Of a DNA stretch of 57,500 nt, positions 34,441 through 44,649 are shown one piece after another. The first letter of the stretch is position 1. The number at the start of each line of letters is the position of its first letter. The DNA lies in NCBI GenBank assembly GCA_020137815.1, contig CM035352.1, forward strand, positions 1 to 57,500, given 5' to 3'. The notes beneath the pieces are model-generated. The model did no database searches, had not been told where the DNA came from, and worked only from the letters and a program-made list of their open reading frames with translations. The translations under genes and the position numbers were made by a program. This DNA is from Hormiphora californensis. Its lineage: Eukaryota; Ctenophora; Tentaculata; Cydippida; Pleurobrachiidae.

Positions 34441-35203
34441 CGGGTAGAGTGATTAGTCGGGTAGAGTGATTTTTGATTTGATATCAATTAGTTGCATATT
34501 TAGCCAATTTCTGGCCAGATATTCTACAGCAGCAAAACCAAAAAGTGCAGCCCCCCCCCTCCCCAGTGAGTGTAACCTCCTAGATACACTAGAAAAGTGA
34601 GATCGTGGCGTAGAAACTAGAGAGGAAGAGAGATACAGGTATTTATATGCAGGGGGAAAGTGTTTCCATGATTATAACCAGCAACATTTTCAAACTATAC
34701 GCTAGGAAACTATCGCAATGATCAAATTATCATTATTTTTTATTCCGCATTATCAAACATACAGATCAACACATGTCACATATATAATGTACTGCACACA
34801 GTGGCCATTGGGTCGTTTCAGAGTCTGTTTTACAGAACAATAGTATATGCTTTGAATGAACGGCTGACTATTATATCATGGAAACGCGAATTTAACAGCA
34901 CCCCAGGCCCCGAAAGTTCATGTATCAAAACTTTCGCACGTTTTTTAATTTCTGCGGCCCCGGCTATCCACCAAACTTGTTTGGTTTTTGGATCTAGTAT
35001 CAAGCATTTTGTTATACTACGACATGCATTTTTTAATACTAGCTGAATTTAATAAACGCGATTAAACGATTGGGGATTCACGGACTTTTTCAATCGTAGG
35101 TAGCCTCATAATAATCGCAGAAATCCAATTTCGGATATCAATTGCGAATATCTAATATATTATAGTAATCACGGATAACCAAATCACGAATCCGTTATAA
35201 GTA

Positions 35204-36061
35204 CAGTCGGACCCCGATTTAACGGCACCCTCGGGGGAAAGAGTTTTGTCCGTTAAATCGGGGTGTCCGTTAAATCGGGTTAGAGCATATTTGGCCTATA
35301 AAACCCTATTTTTGTCCAAAATGCTATACTAAAACACCTCTAAGTGTTAAATACAATGTCCATGTATTGATTACATGATCATTTCTGATTAGAAAAAGAA
35401 AATAATTTTCAAAATTTTCAAAAAAAGTTATAAAAATTTCTAAGGTACTATATCAACCACGTCCGAATCGTTTATCGAATCAGTGCATGCTTATCGCATG
35501 TCTCGCTGCTAATTAGACGGTTCTAGACGAACCGATACGTGATACCATGCCGAATCGGGGCACTTTAAGCGGGGTGAGGAAGAATTTGAATTTCAAAATA
35601 TCTTTTTCTCTGAAAATTCATGGGGAGCACCGATCAAAGTATTGCCAATCATTCTGTAAAATTTTGCAAAAAAAGTTTATGAAAATTTTTCAAAGGTATA
35701 TCAACCACGTCCGAATCGTGTTTCGAATCAGTGCATCTTATCGCACGTCCTGTCGCTAATTAGACGGTTCGAAACGATCTGATACGTGATCCCCATGGAG
35801 CCAGTTTAACAAGTGTCAAAATTGCGATTCGATGGGCCTCATGGGGATCACATATCTGTTCGTTTCGAACCGTCTAATTACCGGCAAGACATGCAATAAG
35901 ATGCACCGATTCGAAACACGATTCGGACGTGGTTGATACACCTATGAAAAGTTTTCAAAAAATTTTCAAAAAAATTTCAAAAATTTTTTTTGGGGGAAAT
36001 TTATCCTGCCGTTAAATCGGGGTGCCGCTAAATCGGGGGCCGTTAAATCGGGGTCCGACTG
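35204..36061. mobile_element. Pogo/Tigger-like foldback MITE, copy 1 (858 bp)
   Basis: The terminal inverted repeat CAGTCGGACCCCGATTTAAC has TA on both sides (35202-35203 and 36062-36063). Subterminal CCGTTAAATCGGGG repeats occur at both ends, with longer internal inverted repeats around CCACGTCCGAATCG. It sits in the right arm of the large palindrome directly next to the mariner-like MITE. Non-coding. Confidence 0.88.
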
Positions 36062-36063
36062 TA

Positions 36064-36700
36064 CTGGGTGTTCATCTTGGATCTTTACAAGCGTTGGCCT
36101 TCACCTAGAAAAAAGTTGACAAGATTAGGTCATGAAACTTCATACTTGGACTATTCTATACCCTCATTCAAGGTTCCTGGGGGATTTGGAGCTCTAGCAC
36201 CCCGGGAAGTGTGTTTTTGGCATCAAAACTACCAGAAGGAATTTTTTGCTGGTGCTGAGACTTTGCTAAAATGTTTTTTGGGTATTTTCTATGTCAATCC
36301 TAAAGTTTCATAGAGATTGGATGTGTTTTTCGGACTCAAAATTTCGATAAAAGTGGCTGGAAAGGCTCGAAAACAGCTCAAAAACGGCTAAAATTGAGTC
36401 TTTCCAGCCACTTTTTATGAAATTTTGAGTCTGAAAAACACATCCAATCTCTATGAAACTTTAGGATTGACATAGAAAATACCCGAAAAACATTTAAGCA
36501 AAGTCTCAGCACCAGCAAAAAATTCCTTCTGGTAGTTTTGATGCCAAAAACACACTTCCCAGGGTCCTAAAGCTCCAAAAACCCCAGGAACCTTGAATGA
36601 GGGTATAGAATAGTCCAAGTATGAAGTTTCATGACCTAATCTTGTCAACTTTTTTCTGGGTGAAGCCTAACGCTTGTAAAGATCCAAAATGAACACCCTG
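36064..36700. mobile_element. Mariner-like palindromic MITE, right copy
   Basis: Mirror partner of 29643-30279, with ends CTGGGTGTTCATCTTGG and CAAAATGAACACCCTG and TA flanks. It lies in the equivalent place in the right arm, so it predates formation of the palindrome or is part of it. Confidence 0.85.
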
Positions 36701-36799
36701 TATTATAAGCTATCGCGATTAGCTATCGCGATTAGCCATCTGCGAATATGCTATCTGCGATTGGTTACTATTATATTACTTATTCCGCGATAAGTTATC

Positions 36800-37311
36800 G
36801 GTACTACCCGCATCCTCCATATCCTTAAATCGATAGTGTTTACGCAGTGAATACAGAGTGAATACGCAGTGAATACAGAGCGAATGCAGAGTGAATGCAG
36901 AGTGAATGCAGAGTGAATGCAGAGCGAATGCAGAGCGAATGCAGAGTGAATGCAGAGTGAATGCAGAGTGGTTCCAGAGTGAATACGCAGTGAATGCAGA
37001 GTGAATACGCAGTGAATACGCAATCATTGGGGATATCCTACCAGAACTGTTTACGCAGTGAATACAGGGTGAATACGCAGTGAATACAGAGTGAATGCAG
37101 AGCGAATGCAGAGCGAATGCAGAGCGAATACGCAATCATTGGTAATATCCTACCAGAACTGTTTACGCAGTGAATACAGGGTGAATACGCAGTGAATACA
37201 GAGTGAATGCAGAGCGAATGCAGAGCGAATGCAGAGCGAATGCAGAGCGAATACGCAATCATTGGTAATATCCTACCAGAACTAGAATGCCGTAAATACG
37301 CAGTGATAGGA
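36800..37311 (+). repeat. Left terminal inverted repeat with 11-bp tandem arrays
   Basis: After about 40 unique bases come three blocks of 11-bp units (GTGAATGCAGA, GCGAATGCAGA, GTGAATACGCA), separated by a spacer containing ATATCCTACCAGAACTG. The spacing of about one helical turn suggests protein-binding arrays, for example for the transposase. Weaker homology to the right repeat continues to about 37365. Frames through it are repeat artefacts. Confidence 0.88.
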
Positions 37312-37365
37312 AGGAAAAAATTGGCTATGTTGGCTAAATACAAGAAAAAAAGGTGGTGTTATCTC

Positions 37366-38231
37366 GCTAGAGAGAGAGACGAGAGCGAGAGAGAGAGAGC
37401 AGAGATAGAGAGAGAGGAGGGGAGAGAGAGAGCGAGCGAGACGAGAGAGGCGCGGGCTGCGAGAGAGAGAAGAGAGACGCGAGAGCGCGAGAGAAGCGAG
37501 CGCGAGCGCGAGAGAGCGAGGGGCGCCGCACGCGCGCGAGCGCGCAGCGCGTCCGCGCGCGCGCGCGAGCGCGCGCGGCGCGCGAGCGGCGAGCGGGAGC
37601 GGAGGCGGGAGGCGCGCGAGCGAGAGAGGAGGAGAGAGAGAGAAGCGAGCGCGGAGCGCGAGCGCAAGCGGGAGCCGCGGAGCGCGAGCGAGAGAGCGAG
37701 AGCGAGGAGAGCGCGAGGCGCGCGCGCGAGCGGAGCGCGAGGCGCGAGCGCGAGAGCGCGAGGCGCAGCGCAAGCGCGGAGCGCGAGCGCTAGCGAGAGA
37801 CGCGAGCGAGAGCGCGAGCGCGGAGCGGAGCGAGAGCGAGACGCGAGCGCGAGCGCGAGCTCGAGCGCGAGCGCTAGCGCGAGCGAGAGCGAGAGCGCGA
37901 GCGAGAGACGCAAGCGCGAGCGAGAGAGCGAGAGAGAGCGAGAGAGCGAGAGAAGAGCGAGAGCGAGGAGAGAGCGGAGAGGGAGAGAGAGAGAGAGAGA
38001 GCGAGCGAGAGAGAGAGAAGGAGAGAGAGAGAGAGAGAGAGAGAAGAGATGAGAGAAAGAGAGCATTAGAGAGAGAGCTAAAAGACGAGAGCGAGAGAAG
38101 AGCGAGAGAGAAGGGCGCGATAGAGATCTATAGTCGCGCGCAGATAGTAGAGAGGAGAAGAGAGACGAGCGCGAGCTCGATAGAGCAGAGAGAGACGAGA
38201 GAGATAGTCTATCCTCTCTATCTAAGAATCT

Positions 38232-38291
<60 letters not shown>
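37366..38291 (+). repeat. Purine-rich GAGA/GCGC low-complexity block
   Basis: Over 900 bp almost wholly of GAGAG, GCGAGC and GCGCG steps, then (TC)n at 38231-38291. Long frames (Arg/Glu/Ala/Ser-rich) in several phases follow from composition and are not genes. It separates the left repeat from the gene region. Confidence 0.85.
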
Positions 38292-38294
<3 letters not shown>

Positions 38295-38306
38295 CTCTCC
38301 GGCCAT

Positions 38307-38415
38307 AATCGGCCATGTGATCTGCTTTAATCGGCCATGTGATCTGCTTTAATCGGCCATGCGATCTGCTTTAATCGGCCATGCGATCTGCTTTAATCGG
38401 CGATATGACCTGCCA
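38307..38415 (+). repeat. 22-bp tandem repeat, about 5 copies
   Basis: Units of AATCGGCCATGTGATCTGC plus TTT lie about 100 bp upstream of the TATA box of the next gene. Possible enhancer-like or binding array; the role is unknown. Confidence 0.85.
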
Positions 38416-38513
38416 CGATCAGTCCTAGTCATGTCTCGCATAACCCACGTCTCATATAACCCAATCATCAATAGAACACGCTAAACGGTGAGGCGATCCC
38501 TAGTGACTCTATA

Positions 38514-38523
38514 CTATAAATTA
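38514..38523 (+). promoter_or_regulatory. TATA box of the proline-rich protein gene
   Basis: CTATAAATTA lies 48 bp before the ATG at 38571, a suitable spacing for a short 5' UTR. Confidence 0.5.
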
Positions 38524-38570
38524 ACCATGTGCGTGAACTATAATTATCCCAATCCTTTACAAACAACATC

Positions 38571-39341
38571 ATGAGTTCTTCTACCTTCGGCGAATGCACT
38601 CTCTGCACCAAGACCCTCCTGGACAACCTCACCTTTAAACCTGACGGGACAGTCATCCTGCAGTACTCCTGCACACCCTGTGCTACCCACTCAGTCACTC
38701 CTACCGGACCCCCTGCTGGACCTACACCTCCTACTGTACCCGCTGCTGCACCTAACGGACCCCATGCCGGACCTGCTGGACCCCCTGCCCCGCCTATCGG
38801 ACCTCCCGCTGGACCCTCTGCCCCGCCCATCGGACCTCCCGCTGGACCTGCTGGACCACCTGCCCCGCCTATCGGACCTCCCGCTGGACCCTCTGCCCCG
38901 CCCATCGGACCTCCCGCTGGACCTGCTGGACCACCTGCCCCGCCTATCGGACCTCCCGGACCCTCTGCCCCGCCCATCGGACCTCCCGCTGGACCCCCTC
39001 CTACTGGACCTGTTTCTGCCCAGCCTGGGTCTTCATTCGGGGCCAATAGCATCGCGGGGAAGGCACTGACCAGATACAATCTTGTCTGGAACCAACAGAG
39101 GTCTACCAATTCCAGCACAACAGAGGCTCTGTCGGCGACCGGCATCAACCTGAGAGCATTCTACGATACAAAACCAATTGCTGAGGCAGCTTTGATCGAG
39201 CCTCGCAAGCTTCATCGATATCTTTCTCAACGAGGACGCAACACAATCCTACTCACCAAAAGGGAATGTCAAAACATCCTCAGAGAGCCACAGACTGCAC
39301 GACGGGTCCGAGAGGCGAGAGTGAGCGGGGAATTGATGTAG
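38571..39341 (+). CDS. Zinc-ribbon, proline-rich protein of the Merlin-type element (256 aa)
   Basis: Function unknown. The N-terminus has two CxxC pairs (C9/C12 and C34/C37), a probable zinc ribbon. Residues about 43-160 are a Gly/Pro/Ala repeat region of 16- and 23-residue units (GPPAGPSAPPI-like), probably an unstructured linker. The last 95 residues form a basic, helix-rich domain around ATGINLRAFYDTKPIAEAAL. That segment resembles the C-terminal part of the second cargo protein (40269-40523). A TATA box lies upstream and AATAAA at 39425-39430. The repeat region is GC-rich, unlike its surroundings. The gene is intact and in one exon. A DNA-binding or transposition-accessory role is my guess. 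Confidence 0.72.
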   Translation: MSSSTFGECTLCTKTLLDNLTFKPDGTVILQYSCTPCATHSVTPTGPPAGPTPPTVPAAAPNGPHAGPAGPPAPPIGPPAGPSAPPIGPPAGPAGPPAPPIGPPAGPSAPPIGPPAGPAGPPAPPIGPPGPSAPPIGPPAGPPPTGPVSAQPGSSFGANSIAGKALTRYNLVWNQQRSTNSSTTEALSATGINLRAFYDTKPIAEAALIEPRKLHRYLSQRGRNTILLTKRECQNILREPQTARRVREARVSGELM

Positions 39342-39424
39342 AGTGTTGTGAATATATATTGTAAATTTATAGAATTATCTAAGTTTTAACAAACCATGTG
39401 TTTTAGAAGTACACTCCTGCAAGT

Positions 39425-39430
39425 AATAAA
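39425..39430 (+). terminator. Polyadenylation signal of the proline-rich gene
   Basis: AATAAA lies 84 bp after the stop codon at 39341. Confidence 0.5.
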
Positions 39431-39469
39431 AATTGGATACTATCACGCACAATTAAATACCTGGTCATT

Positions 39470-39880
39470 GAAATCACTGGTTGATTGTTAGACAATACCA
39501 CTTCACGTAATAATATCACACTGTCACGTACCATAGCTAATCATAACAGTCACTAACTGGTAATTATTAGACAATACCACTCCGCGTAATAATATGATCA
39601 CACTGTCACGTACCATACCTAATCATTGTAACAGTTACTAACTGGTAATTATTAGACAATACCACTCCGCGTAATAATATGATCACACTGTCACGTATCA
39701 TACCTATCACCATACCTAATCATTGTAACAGTTACTAACTGGTAATTATTAGACAATACCACTCCGCGTAATAATATGATCACACTGTCACATATCATAC
39801 CTAATCATTACATTGTAACAGTTACTAACTGGTAATTATTAGACAATGACGTAATAATATCACACGATAACGCACTTGAA
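39470..39880 (+). repeat. Tandem repeat of about 84 bp, 4-5 copies
   Basis: Units share ACTGGTAATTATTAGACAAT, ACTCCGCGTAATAATATGATC and CACACTGTCACGTA. The array lies between the two cargo genes and ends just before the TATA box at 39895, so it may act as a promoter-proximal regulatory array. Confidence 0.88.
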
Positions 39881-39894
39881 TACCTGATCACTGA

Positions 39895-39904
39895 TATATA
39901 AATA
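39895..39904 (+). promoter_or_regulatory. TATA box of the spliced cargo gene
   Basis: TATATAAATA lies 38 bp before the ATG at 39933 and about 25-30 bp before a pyrimidine/A start-like sequence (TTCTTACTTCAAAC). Confidence 0.6.
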
Positions 39905-39932
39905 CAAGACCGTTTCTTACTTCAAACTAACT

Positions 39933-40523
39933 ATGCCACGCCACAACTCCCAACCATTTAGCTATCTTCCAGTGTCTCCTCGTGTTTGTCACCCTGATTA
40001 TGATTTAGCTTTACACCCTAAAACTAAACGATGTATATTGCCTGAGTGCTATGGTACCGGTTCATTTGCCGAACCGAAAACATACATACTTCCTCTACCT
40101 CTGAATCTTGATGAACATTCTCCAACTGGGACTCGAAAACTCGTTAATGCATTTGAAAAAGTGCGATTCAATAAACAGGTATGGTGCTATAACAATACTA
40201 CTAAATTTTTCACTTACCAAGGTGGTTATTGTAACACTCCCATACTAATATTTCTCTAATCCACACAGTTTGGATCAACAAACCTACGTGAAGCATGTGC
40301 AAGGAGCAACGTCAAGAAGAGCCTTTTCATGAAGAGTAAGCCAATTGCTCAGCTTTACAAGGTCTCAGAAAGAGACAATTTCGAGAAACTGAAAGGAAAA
40401 CATACGAAGAAAGACGGTACTATAAAATTGCTGAATTTTTCGACATGTTGTGAGCGAGAACTCCAGAAACCTGCCTACCAACTTACGTTGAAACGTGAAA
40501 GAGAACGAGGTTCTATCATTTGA
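39933..40523 (+). CDS. Second cargo protein of the Merlin-type element (166 aa, one intron)
   Basis: Function unknown. Exon 1 is 39933-40178. A 90-bp intron follows (donor CAG|GTATGG, acceptor CCACACAG|TTT ending 40268). Exon 2 is 40269-40523. Splicing keeps frame and joins FNKQ to FGSTNLREACARSNVKKSLF. Without splicing the frame would end at 40259 with a hydrophobic tail typical of intron read-through. The N-terminal half has a few Cys (C19, C34, C39). The C-terminal half is basic and contains MKSKPIAQLYKVSERDNF, which aligns by eye with the KPIAEAAL region of the 38571 protein. AATAAA lies at 40610-40615. The two cargo genes are probably related in part. Confidence 0.7.
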
Positions 40524-40609
40524 AGTACAGTGTTATAACTTGATTGATATGGATATATAGTTGAAAACAACTGGTACAACAGATTTTAATACAGAATTAT
40601 TGTAATTAG

Positions 40610-40615
40610 AATAAA
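40610..40615 (+). terminator. Polyadenylation signal of the spliced cargo gene
   Basis: AATAAA 87 bp after the stop; the convergent transposase gene ends 29 bp further on. Confidence 0.5.
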
Positions 40616-40643
40616 AATACAGCTGATTAAAGTTAAACACACA

Positions 40644-41672
40644 TCACCATGTCCTGTAATATAGGAGGCCAGGCAAGAACTCAGAAAATAGACGGCTCAT
40701 ATCATGTACAGTAGTGACTCCTTTGCTCTTCAGCCAGGCGTATTCAGTAATATCCAGTTGTAAGGTCCTCTCAGAGCGATTTCCTCCAACCCGCAAACGT
40801 GTATGATTCTTTAGGTGGGTCCAGAGTCCCTCAATGGCGTTGGTGTGCGCTCCAGTAGTAGGGCACACAAAGTTTGTGGAATGGTTCACGGTATGATGTG
40901 TGTATCCGTGCTGGTTGAGGTTTCTGTATGCGGCCCAGCAGTCAGAGATGATTATTGAACCAGGACGGATGTAGCTTTTGATGATGGGAAGTAGGGTTGC
41001 CTCGTCTCTCTTGTTTCCTGGGCAGATCACGAAAAATGCTTCTCCTGTCTCTTGGTCGACACCTCCAAAGACCCAGTGTCCATCCACAATTCGGCCTCGG
41101 CTGTACTTTTGGTGTCCATGCTTGCTCTCGTCAATTTGAACAATCTTCCCAGGTCCTCCGATCATCCCAGCAGTAGAGGTCATCTCATCGTGCATCTTCT
41201 CCCGTATCTTGCAGTAGAATCTGTAGACGGTGCCCTCATCTAGAGAAAGTATGATGCCAGTGGCAGCAGCTGATGTTCTCAGGGTGTACTGGTTCAGGAG
41301 GCCGATAAACTTGCTGAAGGGCATCGGACTTCGTTCGAGGATGCTGTGTTTCCGTACAGACACAGTAAGTCCACAAGTGGTGCACTTCCAACTGAAGCCA
41401 TCACTGTATATGGTGGTAGAACAGGGTGTTATCCTCATCAGGACCAGGCAGTTGTTGCATTGGCAGTGGGTAGGAAGGATCTTCTTTCTCAGGAGGTAGT
41501 CAAAGCAGTCGTACTCCGAGGAGAGGACACCGGCGAGAACAAGGTCAGAGTAAGATACATGCATGTCCTTGAGGGACACCGAAGCGCTAAATGGAGACAG
41601 GGTCAAATAAAGAGTGAATGCCCTAGGAAGAGTCAGATAGTAACTCAGCTCTGGTAAAAACACATAAAACAA
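40644..41672 (-). CDS. Merlin (IS1595/ISXO2-like) DDE transposase
   Basis: Catalyses transposition of the element. In the 342-codon frame an N-terminal zinc ribbon (C72/C75 and C97/C100, with F-x-W-K-C) precedes the DDE_Tnp_IS1595 catalytic fold. The presumed catalytic residues are D181 in QIDESKHGH, D244 in IISDCWAAY and E281 in TNAIEGLWTHLK. KYSRGR and GHWVFGGVD are family hallmarks. The likelier start is Met37 (MHVSYSDL, near 41564), since ISXO2-type proteins begin close to SSE-x-DCFDYL; the first 36 residues may be untranslated. No frameshift or stop, so it may be functional. A TATA-like CCATATAATA lies at about 41801-41810. Transcribed towards the two cargo genes. Confidence 0.9.
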   Translation of the reverse strand: MFYVFLPELSYYLTLPRAFTLYLTLSPFSASVSLKDMHVSYSDLVLAGVLSSEYDCFDYLLRKKILPTHCQCNNCLVLMRITPCSTTIYSDGFSWKCTTCGLTVSVRKHSILERSPMPFSKFIGLLNQYTLRTSAAATGIILSLDEGTVYRFYCKIREKMHDEMTSTAGMIGGPGKIVQIDESKHGHQKYSRGRIVDGHWVFGGVDQETGEAFFVICPGNKRDEATLLPIIKSYIRPGSIIISDCWAAYRNLNQHGYTHHTVNHSTNFVCPTTGAHTNAIEGLWTHLKNHTRLRVGGNRSERTLQLDITEYAWLKSKGVTTVHDMSRLFSEFLPGLLYYRTW

Positions 41673-41855
41673 AACAACTAAACTAGCTAAAAAACATACC
41701 CACTAACTAGCCAACTTAATACATAGAGGGAGGGAGAACAGACGAGTACTAGGCGAATAGGTGAAAACAGACAGAAAGAGATAGCCTAGTCCACGTGTGT
41801 TATTATATGGTGCCGACATACTGAAGTTACCCAAGTTACCCCTCACAATAGTTAA

Positions 41856-41965
41856 CAGACAGTTGGGTGATCGGATAACTGTTTATTAGCCTCATGTTTG
41901 ATAGTCAGAGTTTTTGTTATTCTCTCTGTGGCTGCCACAGAGAGAATAACAAAAACTCTGACTAA
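41856..41965. mobile_element. Small retroposed hairpin with 12-bp direct repeats
   Basis: ACAATAGTTAAC flanks the insert on both sides. The insert is GACAGTTGGGTGATCGG and so on, then a hairpin of AGAGTTTTTGTTATTCTCTC with its complement. It shares about 70 bp with the insert at 33661. Direct repeats of this length suggest retrotransposition, possibly by Penelope machinery. Confidence 0.6.
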
Positions 41966-42009
41966 CAATAGTTAACTTATAATATGGATAATTAAAGACG
42001 GAAAGAAAA

Positions 42010-42238
42010 ATATAGCACAGATTGGCAGCAAAATCGCCCAATATCTACCCTAACGAAGCACTTGCAGCACACTACCAATCACAACACAATGGAGAACCCC
42101 CTGATTTAGAGTTTGACATATTGGCAACTGGACCAGCCAGTCAGACGAAAAGTCACGGAGGCGATCCTAATCAAATCTCTTAAACCTAGCATTAACAAAC
42201 GAGAAGAGGGAGAAAAGATCGAACAATTTATTATCTGA
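42010..42238 (+). pseudogene. Penelope-like GIY-YIG C-terminal fragment, frameshifted
   Basis: Translation gives NEALAAHYQSQHNGEPPDLE in one frame. After a one-base shift near 42127 it gives DQPVRRKVTEAILIKSLKPS followed by IN and the stop at 42236. This is the end of a Penelope-like GIY-YIG nuclease (H-x3-H region, then the RR-x5-EA-x2-I-K block). The catalytic start is absent. A CTGATGA at about 42346 precedes the GA array, as in the pLTR at 16551. A dead fragment inserted inside the Merlin-type element. Confidence 0.6.
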
Positions 42239-42354
42239 TACAGTATCTGATTTCTGATTCCTAGTTTGCGTGTGATGTATATATTGTATAGTTCCTATTT
42301 CGTGTATTTTAGATATTAGACATGTGACCTTATTTTTAGCAGCCTGATGATGTC

Positions 42355-42515
<161 letters not shown>

Positions 42516-42560
42516 GACAAAACCACTTTTTTTCGGGTTGTAGCAACAATATCCAATTTT

Positions 42561-43082
42561 TCTATCACTGCGTATTTACGGCATTCTAGTTCTGGTAGGA
42601 TATTACCAATGATTGCGTATTCGCTCTGCATTCGCTCTGCATTCGCTCTGCATTCGCTCTGCATTCGCTCTGCATTCACTCTGTATTCACTGCGTATTCA
42701 CCCTGTATTCACTGCGTAAACAGTTCTGGTAGGATATTACCAATGATTGCGTATTCGCTCTGCATTCGCTCTGCATTCGCTCTGCATTCACTCTGTATTC
42801 ACTGCGTATTCACCCTGTATTCACTGCGTAAACAGTTCTGGTAGGATATCCCCAATGATTGCGTATTCACTGCGTATTCACTCTGCATTCACTGCGTATT
42901 CACTCTGGAACCACTCTGCATTCACTCTGCATTCACTCTGCATTCGCTCTGCATTCACTCTGCATTCACTCTGCATTCGCTCTGCATTCACTCTGCATTC
43001 GCTCTGTATTCACTGCGTATTCACTCTGTATTCACTGCGTAAACACTATCGATTTAAGGATATGGAGGATGCGGGTAGTACC
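42561..43082 (-). repeat. Right terminal inverted repeat with 11-bp tandem arrays
   Basis: Inverse of 36800-37311: CACTCTGCATT, CGCTCTGCATT and CACTGCGTATT units in the same three-block order with the same spacers. High arm-to-arm identity suggests recent activity. Weaker homology extends inwards to about 42516. Confidence 0.88.
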
Positions 43083-43090
43083 AAGTTATC

Positions 43091-44012
43091 GTGGTTAGTT
43101 ATCCGCGATTACTAGTATTGATTAGTTATCAGCATTTGATATATTCACGATTGGCGCTCCGCGATTGTTCTATGATTTTGATTATTAGTCACGGATAATA
43201 ATCACGGATAAGCGTTGATAATCAGATATATCTGATACAATCAGGTTTTAGGTGCTAATTCGCTCATTTCTCAGTGATTTTTGAAATCGTCGTATATTTA
43301 AGACAGTCGTAACTCTAGATATGACTACCAATTATAACTGAAAATGCGGCAATAAACCTAATTTTATAAAATAAATCTATTTCAATGTTAATTTAGACTC
43401 TGAATCGCTTCTTTCTAGGTATTTTTTAAATCGTCTTAAATTTAAGACAGTCATAAATCTAGATATGACTACCAATTATACCTGAAAATACAGCAGTTGA
43501 CATACGTTGGCAAAATATATATGATGAAATCATGATTTGTAGTTTAATTTGCTCTTTTCTAGGTTTTTTTTGAAAATCGTCTTAAATCTTAATACAGTCA
43601 GATGCCCGTAAGGGTCCAGTTAGAGATTTTGCGACTGACGTTAGTTACAATGAAGCAGGCCCCTGCTGACACTGCTGACACTGCCGCGCGCGCTACTTTA
43701 CATGCAATTCACATCGAAAACCCTGCTAGTCAACGAAGATTTGGCGCGCACAGGGACTCTCCCAGCTTGCGCCAGTTGCAGACTGGAGGCTGGCGCCAGA
43801 AACTGGAGCCAGCCTCCAATCTGCAACTGGAGCGTAACTGACGAACCGCAACTCAGATTTGCTTGAAATTTTTAACATGTCTTCAAGATGTCAAGGCAAC
43901 ACCGCGTACCAAGCGGCGTATTTGTAGAACGACGGGAAGACCGTCTTAAACGCAAAAGAAAACTTAAGACAGTCATAACTTTTGTTATGACTGTCCGTTT
44001 TCTCTGTCCAAG
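43091..44012 (-). repeat. Right-arm equivalent of 28236-28980, with extra GC-rich segment
   Basis: Reverse-complement match to the left arm. About 43562-43837 has no counterpart there; it is GC-rich with internal inverted repeats (CTGGAGGCTGGCGCCAG). A frame of 79 codons across it has no recognisable domain. Confidence 0.6.
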
Positions 44013-44649
44013 AGAGAGAGCAAGGGGTTAGGTATGCCCTCTCATTCCGGAAGAGGCTTATTACATCACCTCTCGCTCCTACACCACCACCACTAGCTCA
44101 GTCGGTGGTTCCTCAGCCTATGGTATCCCCTGTGGTGTCCCCTGTGGTGTCTCAGATGACATTTTCGCCTGTACCCCCTATGGTTGATGGATACCAGCCA
44201 GATGTCTCTGGATTTTCTACCGCCGCTCCACAATCGGCACCTAATTCTCCAAGGACTCTACTCCTGGGAACTTCCATGACGAAGTGGGTGAACGAGGACC
44301 TGGATCTGATAAATGTGTCGGTATCGGGTGCGAGGCTATGCAAGCCATTCAGAGATTGGGAGGGAAGTCTTGCAATAGACATGTTGAAAGGCTTTAGAGA
44401 GAGACAACCTGAAGTGGAAGTGAGAAAAGTTATAGTTGCGTTCGGTACGAACGACATCAGGAGGTGGGTTAAATTTGTTAGGTCTCATAGTGGTAAGAAT
44501 GATATTTATAATGCGTATGTAGACCTCGTTAGGGAAATTAGAAACATGTTTGGGAAGACAACTGAAATCGTGCTGGCCACAGTTATTCCACTTAGGCCAG
44601 ACTATGGTTGGACTGCTAGTAATGTTTTCATGTTTAATAGGATTGTAAC

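Noticed and set aside
36751-37343. Frames with repeated HSLCIHSAF-type residues in the Merlin-type repeats (also 42747-43115)
   Set aside because: 11-bp tandem units read in rotating phase; mirrored in both terminal repeats and clearly structural DNA.
37207-38052. 281-codon Arg/Glu/Ala/Ser-rich frame (and the 315-codon frame opposite)
   Set aside because: It arises from GAGA/GCGC low complexity; several phases on both strands stay open equally, with no domain.
38680-39069. 129-codon frame overlapping the proline-rich gene
   Set aside because: Alternate-phase reading of the GPPAGPSAPP-coding repeat; the 38571 frame has a start, zinc ribbon and conserved C-terminus.
40179-40259. Unspliced C-terminus (VWCYNNTTKFF) of the second cargo gene
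   Set aside because: It lies between a good donor and acceptor; splicing gives a longer in-frame protein.
44152-44457. 101-codon minus-strand frame
   Set aside because: Shadow of the SGNH esterase ORF on the opposite strand.
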